Source of the DNA: an uncultured Eubacterium sp.
GTDB lineage: Bacteria; Bacillota; Clostridia; Oscillospirales; Acutalibacteraceae
DNA: 16,311 nt
Assembly: GCA_934512155.1 (NCBI GenBank)
Contig: CAKSWS010000034.1
Coordinates: 1-16,311, forward strand
Direction: 5' to 3'
Position numbers and translations under genes: made by a program. The notes under the pieces were generated by a model. The model saw only the letters and a list, made by a program, of their open reading frames with translations, searched no databases and was not told the DNA's origin. Below, piece after piece: positions 1-7,550 of this stretch; position 1 is the first letter of the stretch; every line of letters begins with the position of its first letter.

Positions 1-735
1 GTTTTGTGGATTGAAAAAGATATTGAACTTTCTAAAATTTTATCTTTTATTTTGTTTCCTGCCGAATCGGCTGACAAAGTAAAGAAAAATAAAAAAGAAA
101 AAAAGAGTAAAGAAAGCAACAATCAACCTACAGCGGAAAAGATTGAAAAATCGACAAATGAGATTAAACCTGATGATACCGTGAAAAAAGAAAATTCTCA
201 ATCTGTTATTACAGTTACGGATTGTGAAACAGGCGAGAAAATGGAGATTGAACTTAAAGACAATCCGAATATAACGCCTAAACAAGATGAAACGGAAAAT
301 CAAGTTTCTCAAAATCAAAAGCCACAAAAAGAAAAAAAGCCAAACTTTATTAAAAACATTTGGGATAAGGACGGCATCGTCGGAATAATGCTTTTTGTAA
401 CGAATTTGTTGGAAACAGCATCTTCTGCAATAAATGCTTTATTTAGGGGGTTCCATATTTACTCACTTTATGTTAAAATAATAATCGGCGGCGGTGATGC
501 TGCCGACGTTGCCAATGCTTATGGCAGATTATGCAAATATTATTATCCTTTAAAAGGTATAATTTTAAACGGAATGCGTGTTGATGATTACGACGATTTA
601 ATTATGCCGGACTTTATTGCTCCGCAAAATGAATACGGTTTGCAGTTTATCGGCTCGCTCAGCGTGGGTGCAATCGTAAAAATGCTTTTTAAAGCAGGCA
701 AAGTTTTTGTTGTAAATATTATAAAAGATAAATAA
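1..735 (+). CDS. DUF2953 family protein, 5'-partial
   Basis: The reading frame is open from the first base of the window, so the true start and probably an N-terminal membrane segment lie upstream. The TTG at base 4 is in frame but has no visible ribosome site. Residues ~25-115 form a low-complexity, Lys/Glu/Asn-rich stretch. After it come two fairly hydrophobic segments (around 125-150 and 150-165) and a C-terminal block with a GDAADVANAYGRL-type motif and an 'IMPDF...' segment, which is what DUF2953 proteins (Bacillus YtfI-like) look like. The molecular function of the family is not established. It sits 20 bp upstream of ytfJ, a pairing common in spore-forming Firmicutes, so a link to sporulation or the envelope is plausible but inferred from neighbourhood only. 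Confidence 0.8.
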   Translation, partial: VLWIEKDIELSKILSFILFPAESADKVKKNKKEKKSKESNNQPTAEKIEKSTNEIKPDDTVKKENSQSVITVTDCETGEKMEIELKDNPNITPKQDETENQVSQNQKPQKEKKPNFIKNIWDKDGIVGIMLFVTNLLETASSAINALFRGFHIYSLYVKIIIGGGDAADVANAYGRLCKYYYPLKGIILNGMRVDDYDDLIMPDFIAPQNEYGLQFIGSLSVGAIVKMLFKAGKVFVVNIIKDK

Positions 736-755
736 TTTTTATAAGGAGATTCATT

Positions 756-1148
756 ATGAAAGAAACACCGGTTAATAAAATAATGGAAAACACATTGGAA
801 AAAATGCGTGAAATGGTTGATGTTTCAACTATTATTGGTGAACCTATGACAACAGGCGACACGACGCTTATTCCTGTTTCAAAGGTTACTTATGGCTTTA
901 CAAGCGGCGGAACAGATTTGCCGTCAAAGCAAAATGCTGAACTTTTCGGCGGCGGTGGCGGCGGTGGTATTTCTATCACTCCCGTTGCATTTATCGTAAT
1001 TCAAAATGATAAAGTTAGAATGATGCAAATAAACAATTATTCATCTTCTGCAGACCGTGCAATCGCAATGATTCCTGAACTTGTTGACCAAATTTCTCAG
1101 CTTGTTAAGGCTAAAGACGCAGATGAAAAAACCAATTCTGCAGAATAA
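756..1148 (+). CDS. ytfJ: YtfJ / GerW family sporulation protein
   Basis: This 130-residue protein has the GerW/YtfJ signature: an N-terminal helix ('ENTLEKMREMVDVSTIIGEPM'), a central 'TTLIPVSKVTYGF' segment, a seven-glycine run around residue 67, and the following 'ISITPVAFIVIQNDKVRMM' strand. The family is sporulation-associated; in Bacillus subtilis GerW (YtfJ) is needed for normal germination in response to some germinants. The ATG is preceded by AAGGAG (about 742-747) at good spacing. It lies 20 bp downstream of the DUF2953 gene and upstream of a D,D-carboxypeptidase gene, so the three probably share a transcript. No signal peptide or transmembrane segment is seen. Confidence 0.93.
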   Translation: MKETPVNKIMENTLEKMREMVDVSTIIGEPMTTGDTTLIPVSKVTYGFTSGGTDLPSKQNAELFGGGGGGGISITPVAFIVIQNDKVRMMQINNYSSSADRAIAMIPELVDQISQLVKAKDADEKTNSAE

Positions 1149-1164
1149 TAAATGTTAAAATTTT

Positions 1165-1200
1165 AATCACCTGCATATATTTTAGCAGGTGATTATTTTG
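1165..1200 (+). terminator. Hairpin overlapping the ribosome site of the next gene (terminator or SD-masking element)
   Basis: A perfect 10-bp inverted repeat (1165-1174 with 1185-1194, 10-nt loop) lies just after ytfJ and is followed by ATTTTG. The T-run is short and interrupted, so termination would be weak. The 3' arm contains the AGGTG that appears to be the Shine-Dalgarno sequence of the carboxypeptidase gene, so the hairpin may instead limit its translation. Confidence 0.55.
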
Positions 1201-2241
1201 TTAAAAAGAATAATTTGTACAGTTATGTGCGTGCTTTTTCTTGTTCCGTTTACTGTTTTCGGTAGTGAAATAAGCGCAGAAAGTACTGTTGTAATAGATG
1301 GAACAACCGGCGAAATTTTGTTTGAAAAAAATAAGGATGAGCAGCGTAGTATTGCGTCAACAACTAAAATTTTAACGGCGTATATTGCTTGTTTAAGCGG
1401 CAAATTAGATGATATTATAACCGTTACAGATGAAATGGTTAATACAACCGGTACTTCATTAGGACTTCGTACCGGAGATAAGATTTCTGTTTATGACGCC
1501 ACTGTGGGTATGATGCTTTGCTCCGGTAATGATGCGGCAAACAGCGTTGCGTTGTATCTTTCAGGCTCCTTTGAAAAATTTGCGGATTTAATGAATAAAA
1601 CCGCTTATGATTTAAAAATGAGAAACAGTTATTTTGTTACTCCGTCAGGTCTTGATGAGGCAAATCATCATTCTACTGCTTATGATATGGCTGTGCTTAC
1701 CTTAAACGCTTTAAATAATAAAATTTTTTCGGAAATATGCTGTGAAAAAAGTAAAATAATAAGAATTAACGGTGAAGAGCAAACAATATATAACCACAAT
1801 AAACTTTTGTCTTATATTGACGGTTGTGTGGGTGTTAAAACAGGATTTACGGAAAAAGCAGGTAGGTGTCTTGTATCTGCCGTTAAGAAAAATGAAACTG
1901 TTTTAATTTGCGTAACGTTGAATGCTCCGAATGATTGGAACGACCATATTTCTTTGTATGACGATTGTTTTAAGAAATATGAAAGCGTTAAGGTAGAAAA
2001 CAGCATAAAAATTGATGTTGTGGGCAGTTCATCCGATTATTTAAACGCAACATACAGCGGTAATGTTTTTGTTTTAAATAAACAGAATATTTCCGTGGAA
2101 ATTTATCATTTTCCCTTTTTGTATGCACCAATTAAAAACGGTGATAAAATAGGCTTTGTTGTTATAAAATATAAAGAAAAGGAAATTTCAAAATTGCCTT
2201 TAACGGCAACTGAAAATATAGAGTATTATGGCAAACAATAA
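1198..2241 (+). CDS. D-alanyl-D-alanine carboxypeptidase (penicillin-binding protein 5/DacF family, S11)
   Basis: This is a serine-type D,D-carboxypeptidase that trims the terminal D-Ala from peptidoglycan stem peptides outside the membrane. All three active-site motifs are present. With the TTG at 1198 as residue 1, SxxK is S54-T-T-K57, SGN is at ~109-111 ('LCSGNDAAN'), and KTG is at ~214-216 ('GVKTGFT'). The N-terminus ('KRIICTVMCVLFLVPFTVFG') is a signal peptide with basic, hydrophobic and cleavage regions. The C-terminal ~90 residues look like the PBP5-type beta-rich domain; there is no obvious amphipathic anchor helix. I prefer TTG 1198 because AGGTG lies 6 bp upstream; an in-frame GTG at 1189 has no ribosome site. 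The neighbours ytfJ and DUF2953 suggest the sporulation-related DacB/DacF class, but which paralogue it is cannot be decided. The gene overlaps rluB by 14 bp. Confidence 0.9.
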   Translation: MLKRIICTVMCVLFLVPFTVFGSEISAESTVVIDGTTGEILFEKNKDEQRSIASTTKILTAYIACLSGKLDDIITVTDEMVNTTGTSLGLRTGDKISVYDATVGMMLCSGNDAANSVALYLSGSFEKFADLMNKTAYDLKMRNSYFVTPSGLDEANHHSTAYDMAVLTLNALNNKIFSEICCEKSKIIRINGEEQTIYNHNKLLSYIDGCVGVKTGFTEKAGRCLVSAVKKNETVLICVTLNAPNDWNDHISLYDDCFKKYESVKVENSIKIDVVGSSSDYLNATYSGNVFVLNKQNISVEIYHFPFLYAPIKNGDKIGFVVIKYKEKEISKLPLTATENIEYYGKQ

Positions 2242-2980
2242 TTTAGTAAGACTTCAAAAATTTATGGCAGATTGCGGCGTTGCTTCAAGGCGTAAAAGTG
2301 AAGAAATAATTGAAGCAGGCAAAGTTAAAGTAAACGGTCACGTAGCTCATATAGGCGATAAAGTTAATCCTAAAAAAGATTTGGTTACCGTAAGGGGCAA
2401 AAGAATTAACAGTGTTTCAAGAAATTATTATATTATGCTCCATAAACCCAGAGGTTATGTAACAACGGTTTCAGATGAACTTGGCAGAAAAACCGTTATG
2501 GATTTAGTTAGTGATATTAAAGCCAGAATATATCCTGTGGGCAGACTTGATAAGGACTCCGAAGGATTGTTGTTGTTAACAAACGACGGCGCATTTGCAA
2601 ACGCCCTTTCTCATCCGGGTCATAATTTTGCGAAGGTTTATCGTGTAACCGTCCGCCCTGAAATAAATGACGAAATTCTTTTTAATTTAAGAAACGGTAT
2701 TGAGATAGACGGTAGAAAAACAGCACCTTGCGATGTTAATGTAATAACAGAAGAACCGGGCAGGGTAGTGCTTGAATTTATTTTGCGTGAGGGCAGAAAC
2801 CGTCAAATCAGAAAAATGTGCGAAGCTGTAAATTTGCAGGTCGCAAGGCTTAAAAGAATTTCTGTCGGTTCGCTTAAGTTGGGCATGCTTCCCCAAGGAA
2901 AGTGGCGTGAATTAACAGATAATGAAGTTAAAAAATTGCTTCGTTCGGCAGAAAAAAGCAATGCAACAGAAGAAGATTAG
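2228..2980 (+). CDS. rluB: 23S rRNA pseudouridine synthase B family (RsuA/RluB/RluE/RluF)
   Basis: This enzyme isomerises uridine to pseudouridine in rRNA; RluB acts on 23S rRNA position 2605 in E. coli. Residues ~6-50 form an S4 RNA-binding domain ('RLQKFMADCGVASRRKSEEII'). The catalytic domain follows, with 'HKPRGYVTT' and the family motif GRLDKDSEGLLLLTNDG, in which D108 is the expected catalytic aspartate. 'EGRNRQIRKM' near residue 190 is also typical. Length (250 aa) is normal for the family. The ATG lies inside the end of the carboxypeptidase gene (14-bp overlap), indicating translational coupling, with only a weak AGAG upstream. Assignment to RluB rather than RsuA rests on overall resemblance and on the usual Firmicute neighbourhood. 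A strong terminator follows. Confidence 0.92.
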   Translation: MANNNLVRLQKFMADCGVASRRKSEEIIEAGKVKVNGHVAHIGDKVNPKKDLVTVRGKRINSVSRNYYIMLHKPRGYVTTVSDELGRKTVMDLVSDIKARIYPVGRLDKDSEGLLLLTNDGAFANALSHPGHNFAKVYRVTVRPEINDEILFNLRNGIEIDGRKTAPCDVNVITEEPGRVVLEFILREGRNRQIRKMCEAVNLQVARLKRISVGSLKLGMLPQGKWRELTDNEVKKLLRSAEKSNATEED

Positions 2981-3000
2981 TTTTAATAATAAAGATTTAG

Positions 3001-3026
3001 GCAGCGATTATTATCGCTGCTTTTTT
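3001..3026 (+). terminator. Rho-independent terminator after rluB
   Basis: GCAGCGAT (3001-3008) pairs with ATCGCTGC (3013-3020) around a 4-nt loop and is followed by six T's. It closes the DUF2953-ytfJ-carboxypeptidase-rluB operon. Confidence 0.9.
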
Positions 3027-3075
3027 GATGTTAAAATTCTTTGATTTATTTTGTTGTTAATAATATAAAAAATAG

Positions 3076-3104
3076 TTGTAATTATAATTATAAAGTGATA
3101 AAAT
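3076..3104 (+). promoter_or_regulatory. Probable sigma-A promoter of the carboxyltransferase operon
   Basis: TTGTAA (3076-3081) and TAAAAT (3099-3104) are separated by 17 bp, downstream of the rluB terminator and 65 bp before the first start codon of the operon. The region is very AT-rich, so alternative boxes are possible. Confidence 0.45.
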
Positions 3105-3168
3105 ACCAAAGAATAGATATTTTTGCATTACAGCTGAAGTACTACTAAATTTTAAGGAGGATGTTTTA

Positions 3169-4488
3169 GTGAGTAATCTTACTGTAAAAGATACAGAAGC
3201 ACGCAAAAGACTTGCGTCTCTTTTTGATGACGCTTCTTTTTCCGAGATTGATGCATTTGCAAAATCAGCAAACGGCGATGTTGAAGTTGTTGCAGGTTTC
3301 GGCACTGTAAACGGCTGTTGCGTTTATGCTTTTTCTCAGGATATTTCTGTTGATTCCGGTGCAATCAGTGTTGCCCAATGTTCAAAAATTAAAAAGGTTT
3401 ATGATTTAGCAAAAAAAACAGGTTGTCCTGTAGTAGGAATTTATGATTCAAACGGTTTAAAATTAACAGAAGGGTTTGAAGCTCTTAATTCATACGGCGA
3501 AATTTTAAAAGCTTCAACTGCTGTTTCAGGTGTTGTTCCTCAAATCAGCATTGTTGCAGGTGCTTGCCTTGGTACATCTGCGTTAATGGCAAATATGGCA
3601 GATGTTGTTATTGCTGTTAAAGACGCAGATTTTTATGTAACTGCTCCAAGTGAAGTGACTGTTGAAGAAAGTGTTAAAGCAGGCACAGTTGATATTGCGG
3701 CAGAAAGTTTTGAGTTTGCTGTTGAATCTGCAAAAAGCATTATTGCACTTTTGCCGTCAAATAATTTGGATGTAGTTCCTATGTTCGATTTTGATGAACC
3801 GGCTTCTACTGTAGATACAGGGGCAAGTGCATCAGAAATTTTAAATGCTGTTGCAGATGCAAACAGTATTGTTGAACTTAAAGCCGGCTATGCCTCAAAT
3901 ACAGTTACTGCATTAGGCTCTGTTATGGGTTCTACAGTCGGATTCATAGCTTATGACGGCAAGGCTGTTTGTCCGTCTTGTGCTTATAAAGCAGAAGCGT
4001 TTATTAAACTTTGCGATGCTTATAATATTCCTGTTATAACATTTGTTAATGCAGATGGAGTAATTAAGGAAGCTGAAAATCAAGCACTCATTTCATTAAC
4101 AAAGTTAACTACAGCTTTGGCAACTGCAACTTGCCCTAAAATCTCTGTTGTTACAGGTTTGGCTGTTGGCACTGCTTATATTGCACTTGCAGGCAGAGGT
4201 GCAAATGCAGATGTGGTTTATGCTTGGGATACTTCGGTACTTTCTCCTCTTGATGTGGATGCAGCTGTTGCATTTTTGTATAATGACCGCCTTGCAAAAG
4301 GTGAAAACAGGGAAGTTCTTGCAAACGAATATAAAGAAAATCTTGCTTCACCATTTACAGCTGCTGCTTGCGGCGCAGTTGATGATGTATTTGTTCCTGC
4401 CGAAACAAGGGCAAAACTTATTGCAGCTCTTGATATGCTTGCAGGTAAAAGAGAAACAACACTTCCAAGAAAACATTCCGTTAAATAA
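3169..4488 (+). CDS. Divergent acyl-CoA-type carboxyltransferase (methylmalonyl-CoA carboxyltransferase 12S / MmdA-like)
   Basis: This 439-aa protein has the two crotonase-like halves of biotin-dependent acyl-CoA carboxyltransferases (MmdA, PccB, transcarboxylase 12S). It is colinear with MmdA from 'RLASLFDDASFSEIDAF' through 'VVAGFGTVNG', 'VVPQISIVAG', 'LLPSNNL', 'FIKLCDAYNIPVITFV', 'GRGANADVVYAW' to the terminal 'KRETTLPRKHSVK'. Such enzymes exchange CO2 between carboxybiotin and an acyl-CoA. It is shorter than the usual ~510 aa, mainly at the N-terminus. The glycine-rich motifs expected around the oxyanion holes are altered: DSGGARIQEG is DSNGLKLTEG (93-102), CAGGA is CLGTS (133-137), DVPGF is NADGV (294-298), and AYGGAY is AVGTAY. 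The GTG start has AAGGAGG 8 bp upstream (3154-3160). Activity on methylmalonyl-CoA cannot be assumed. First gene of an operon with a biotin carrier and a PycB-like subunit. Confidence 0.8.
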   Translation: MSNLTVKDTEARKRLASLFDDASFSEIDAFAKSANGDVEVVAGFGTVNGCCVYAFSQDISVDSGAISVAQCSKIKKVYDLAKKTGCPVVGIYDSNGLKLTEGFEALNSYGEILKASTAVSGVVPQISIVAGACLGTSALMANMADVVIAVKDADFYVTAPSEVTVEESVKAGTVDIAAESFEFAVESAKSIIALLPSNNLDVVPMFDFDEPASTVDTGASASEILNAVADANSIVELKAGYASNTVTALGSVMGSTVGFIAYDGKAVCPSCAYKAEAFIKLCDAYNIPVITFVNADGVIKEAENQALISLTKLTTALATATCPKISVVTGLAVGTAYIALAGRGANADVVYAWDTSVLSPLDVDAAVAFLYNDRLAKGENREVLANEYKENLASPFTAAACGAVDDVFVPAETRAKLIAALDMLAGKRETTLPRKHSVK

Positions 4489-4509
4489 TAGAAAGATGAG
4501 GACATTAAT

Positions 4510-4878
4510 ATGAAAAGATACACAATTACAGTAAATGGCACAGCTTATGATGTTACAGTAGATGAAGCAAACGGTGCTGCTCCGGCTCCTGTTGCTCCGG
4601 CTCCTGTTGCTGCTGCTCCTGCTCCTGCTCCTAAAGCAGCACCTGCTCCTGCAGGTGCAGAAGGTGCAATTAAGGTTAAGGCTCCTATGCCCGGCACAAT
4701 TCTTGATGTAAAAGTATCAAACGGCGCTTCTGTTAACGCCGGCGATGTGCTTTGCATTCTTGAAGCTATGAAAATGGAAAATGAAATCGTTGCTCCTCAG
4801 GCAGGCACAGTTGCTTCAATTTCCGTTAATAAGGGCGACAGCGTAGAGGCAGATCAAGTTATTATTACATTAAATTAA
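4510..4878 (+). CDS. Biotin carboxyl carrier protein (transcarboxylase 1.3S / decarboxylase gamma-type)
   Basis: This 122-aa carrier shuttles CO2 on biotin between two carboxyltransferase sites. Three parts are visible: a short N-terminal beta segment (1-20, 'KRYTITVNGTAYDVTVDE'), a flexible Ala/Pro-rich linker (~23-50), and a biotinyl domain (~52-122). The domain has the canonical EAMKMEN, with K88 as the biotinylation site, and hairpin glycines matching the family. This is the architecture of the 1.3S subunit of propionibacterial transcarboxylase and of stand-alone carriers in Na+-pumping decarboxylases. It begins 21 bp after the 12S-like gene and ends 12 bp before the PycB-like gene, so co-transcription is almost certain. 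A biotin ligase encoded elsewhere must modify it. The partner acyl-CoA is unknown. Confidence 0.93.
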   Translation: MKRYTITVNGTAYDVTVDEANGAAPAPVAPAPVAAAPAPAPKAAPAPAGAEGAIKVKAPMPGTILDVKVSNGASVNAGDVLCILEAMKMENEIVAPQAGTVASISVNKGDSVEADQVIITLN

Positions 4879-4890
4879 TAGGAGTAAGGT

Positions 4891-6288
4891 ATGGCTAAAA
4901 TTGGTGTTACTGAAACCGTCTTGCGTGATGCCCATCAGTCTTTGATTGCTACACGTATGAGAACAGACGAGTTTGAAGATATTCTTGAAAAAATGGATAA
5001 AATCGGCTACCACTCAATCGAGTGTTGGGGAGGTGCTACATTTGATTCTTGCCTTCGTTTCCTTGACGAAGACCCGTGGGACAGACTTCGTTTAATCCGT
5101 AAAAAATGCCCAAATTCAAAGCTTCAAATGTTGTTCAGAGGTCAAAATATGCTTGGCTATCGTCATTATGCAGATGACCTTGTAGATTATTTTGTTAAAA
5201 AGAGTATTGATAACGGTATTGATATTCTTCGTATATTTGATGCTCTTAATGATGTAAGAAACCTTGAAACGGCAATTAATGCCGCTAAAAAATACGGTGG
5301 GCATGTTCAAGCTGCTATATCTTACACAACAGGCCCTGTTTTTGATACTGATTATTATTGCAATTATGCAAAACAGCTTGAAAATGCCGGTGCAGATTCA
5401 ATTTGTATTAAAGATATGGCAGGTTTGTTAACTCCTTACGGAACATACGACCTTGTTAAAGCTCTTAAAGAAACAGTTGATATTCCGATTCAGCTTCACT
5501 CGCATTATACATCAGGCTTGGCTTCCATGGTTCAATTAAAAGGTATTGAAGCAGGTGTTGATGTTATTGATACTGCTATAAGCCCACTCGCTATGGGTAC
5601 TTCACATCCGGCTACAGAATCAATGGTTGCCGCCCTTCAGGGAACTGAATATGATACAGGCCTTGACCTTAAAGCATTAACTGAAATTCGTGATTTCTTT
5701 GCTCCTCTTCGTGAGAAATATCTTGCAGAAGGGTTGCTTAATCCGAAAATGCTTGGTGTTGACGCTAATACTCTTCTTTATCAGGTGCCTGGGGGTATGC
5801 TTTCTAATCTTCTTAATCAGCTTAAACAGGCTGGCAAAGAGGATAAACTTGAAGAAGTTCTTGCAGAAGTACCTCGTGTTCGTAAAGACAGCGGCTATCC
5901 TCCGCTCGTTACACCAACCTCACAAATTGTTGGTACACAGTCTGTGTTTAATGTGATTATGGGCGAACGCTATAAAATGGTTACAAAAGAATTTAAAGAT
6001 ATGGTTGCAGGTAAATACGGCAAAACTCCTTGCGATATTGACCCTGAATTTCAAAAGAAAATTTGCGGTGATGAGCCTATTATTACTTGCCGTCCGGCAG
6101 ATCTTCTTAAACCGGAACTTGATACTTTTAAAGACCAAATTGCAGAATATTATGAACAGGAAGAAGATGTTCTTTCTTATGCTCAGTTTGACCAGGTTGC
6201 CGTAAAATTCTTCCAAAAGAGAAGAGATAAAAAATACGGACTTGACGGCAAACATGACGATATTCAAAGCAAGGTTCATCCCGTTTAA
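4891..6288 (+). CDS. Pyruvate/oxaloacetate carboxyltransferase subunit (PycB / OadA-like, transcarboxylase 5S)
   Basis: This subunit transfers CO2 between carboxybiotin and pyruvate/oxaloacetate in a metal-dependent TIM barrel. Hallmarks are 'ETVLRDAHQSL' with metal ligand D13, 'ECWGGATFD' (44-52), 'LFRGQNMLGYRHYADD', 'DILRIFDALND', 'CIKDMAGLL' whose K174 is the expected carbamylated lysine, and 'LHSHYTSGLA' with H203 and H205. The C-terminal part is the conserved post-barrel domain ('PGGMLSNL...', 'VTPTSQIVGTQSVFNV'). At 465 aa it stops before the biotinyl domain found in ~600-aa OadA, which fits the separate carrier encoded just upstream. GGAG precedes the ATG. Common database names would be oxaloacetate decarboxylase alpha subunit or pyruvate carboxylase subunit B; neither a biotin carboxylase nor an OadB membrane subunit is encoded nearby. 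Codon use, rich in CTT and GTT, suggests high expression. Confidence 0.92.
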   Translation: MAKIGVTETVLRDAHQSLIATRMRTDEFEDILEKMDKIGYHSIECWGGATFDSCLRFLDEDPWDRLRLIRKKCPNSKLQMLFRGQNMLGYRHYADDLVDYFVKKSIDNGIDILRIFDALNDVRNLETAINAAKKYGGHVQAAISYTTGPVFDTDYYCNYAKQLENAGADSICIKDMAGLLTPYGTYDLVKALKETVDIPIQLHSHYTSGLASMVQLKGIEAGVDVIDTAISPLAMGTSHPATESMVAALQGTEYDTGLDLKALTEIRDFFAPLREKYLAEGLLNPKMLGVDANTLLYQVPGGMLSNLLNQLKQAGKEDKLEEVLAEVPRVRKDSGYPPLVTPTSQIVGTQSVFNVIMGERYKMVTKEFKDMVAGKYGKTPCDIDPEFQKKICGDEPIITCRPADLLKPELDTFKDQIAEYYEQEEDVLSYAQFDQVAVKFFQKRRDKKYGLDGKHDDIQSKVHPV

Positions 6289-6304
6289 TCAAAAAACTTA
6301 AATT

Positions 6305-6347
6305 ATTCCGGAATTTTGATACTACTGTCATTATTTCGGAATTTTTT
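6305..6347 (+). terminator. Rho-independent terminator after the carboxyltransferase operon
   Basis: ATTCCGGAAT (6305-6314) pairs with ATTTCGGAAT (6333-6342; ten pairs including one G-U) around an 18-nt loop and is followed by five T's. The stem is moderately strong. Confidence 0.7.
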
Positions 6348-6380
6348 GTATATATTTTTGTTAAAGTCTTACAATCACTG

Positions 6381-6409
6381 TTGACGAATATGTTTGAAAA
6401 TGTTATAAT
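6381..6409 (+). promoter_or_regulatory. Strong sigma-A promoter of the epimerase-like gene
   Basis: TTGACG (6381-6386), a 17-bp spacer and a consensus TATAAT (6404-6409) with an extended TGT just before it. It lies 38 bp upstream of the chosen start codon and immediately after the preceding terminator. Confidence 0.85.
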
Positions 6410-6447
6410 TTGTTTATAAATTATAAAGATGTATGGAGGTATACATA

Positions 6448-7491
6448 ATGAAAGTTCTTATGATTGGCGGAACAGGCCTTCTCGGTTCAGCCGCTGCTCA
6501 AATTTTTGTAGACCGTGGACATGAAATTAAAACTCTTGCTCTTCCTCCTCTTCCGGAAGGTGCACCTCTTCCAAAAGAAATGGAAATCATGTTCCAAGAT
6601 GCAAACAAGCTTACAGATGATGAAATGATTGAATTAATGAAGGGCTACGATATGTTCGTATTCGCTACAGGCGTTGATGAAAGAGTTGAATTTCCTGCTC
6701 CTGTTTACGATGCATATTATAAATACAATATTGCTCCTCTTGAAAGATATCTTCCTCTTGCTAAAAAAGCAGGTATGAAGGGCGCAGTTGTTTGCGGTTC
6801 TTACTTTGCTTGGCTTGCAAAGGAACATCCTGAAATGGACCTTTGCTCAAAGCACCCATATATCAAGAGCCGTATTGACCAAGAAAATGTTTGCGAAAAG
6901 TATTCAGATAAGGATTTCCAAGTTGGTGTTCTTGAACTTCCTTACATCTTTGGTACACAGCCGGGCAGAAAACCTGTTTGGGTTATCCTTATTGAACAAC
7001 TTCAAAGATTCGAAAAAATGCCTGTTACTATGTATTCAAGGGGCGGTACTGCAATGTTAACTGTTCGCCAAGTTGGTGAATCAATGGTTGGCGCAGCAGA
7101 ACAGGCTTTTGCAGCTGCAGAAAAAGGCGAAGGTAAGTTCCGTGCATACGGTATTTCTTGCTATAACTTAACATGGTCTGAATTCCTTAAAATTGTTTAC
7201 CGTGCTATGGACGGTATTCCTGACAGAAAGATTGTCGGAGTTCCTACTTGGATGTTTAAGGCTTTCGGCTATTATATGAGAAAAGATTATGCAAAGAGAA
7301 ATGTTGATTCAGGTATTGACCCTGTAGGTCTTGCTGATATTATGGATATGAACCTCTTTATTCCTACAGATGATTGTAAGGAATTAGGTTGCACCCCAGA
7401 TGATATCGAAAAAGCAATTTTTGATTCAATCGCTCTTTCAAAAGCAGCATTTGAAGGCAAAGCAAAGCTTGTTGAAATGAAAGGTGAATAA
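6448..7491 (+). CDS. NAD(P)-dependent epimerase/dehydratase-like protein (extended or atypical SDR)
   Basis: This 347-aa protein begins with a Rossmann dinucleotide-binding motif, 'KVLMIGGTGLLGS' (GGTGLLGS at 7-14). It continues with strand-helix repeats, a 'MFVFATGVDERVEFP' segment, and a C-terminal substrate domain ('YNLTWSEFLKIVYRAMDGIP'). It belongs to the NAD-dependent epimerase/dehydratase superfamily, but the substrate is unknown. The canonical YxxxK catalytic pair is not obvious: Y138 in 'HPYIKSR' is followed at +4 by Arg. I chose ATG 6448, which has GGAGG (6435-6439) at 8 bp, over the in-frame ATG at 6433, which overlaps that ribosome site. It has its own consensus promoter and terminator, so it is monocistronic. 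The strong promoter, strong ribosome site and biased codons suggest abundant protein. Confidence 0.8.
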   Translation: MKVLMIGGTGLLGSAAAQIFVDRGHEIKTLALPPLPEGAPLPKEMEIMFQDANKLTDDEMIELMKGYDMFVFATGVDERVEFPAPVYDAYYKYNIAPLERYLPLAKKAGMKGAVVCGSYFAWLAKEHPEMDLCSKHPYIKSRIDQENVCEKYSDKDFQVGVLELPYIFGTQPGRKPVWVILIEQLQRFEKMPVTMYSRGGTAMLTVRQVGESMVGAAEQAFAAAEKGEGKFRAYGISCYNLTWSEFLKIVYRAMDGIPDRKIVGVPTWMFKAFGYYMRKDYAKRNVDSGIDPVGLADIMDMNLFIPTDDCKELGCTPDDIEKAIFDSIALSKAAFEGKAKLVEMKGE

Positions 7492-7511
7492 TTCACATTA
7501 TTTCATAATTA

Positions 7512-7545
7512 AAAGGATGGTTTCATTGAAACCATCCTTTGTTTA
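7512..7545 (+). terminator. Rho-independent terminator after the epimerase-like gene
   Basis: A perfect 13-bp stem (AAAGGATGGTTTC 7512-7524 with 7528-7540) with a 3-nt loop is followed by GTTTATTT. The T-run is imperfect but the stem is strong. Confidence 0.85.
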
Positions 7546-7550
7546 TTTGC

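Noticed and set aside
4218..4757. Long minus-strand frames opposite the carboxyltransferase and biotin carrier genes
   Set aside because: They mirror the Ala/Pro-rich and biased codons of strongly supported + strand genes and have no ribosome site or family resemblance.
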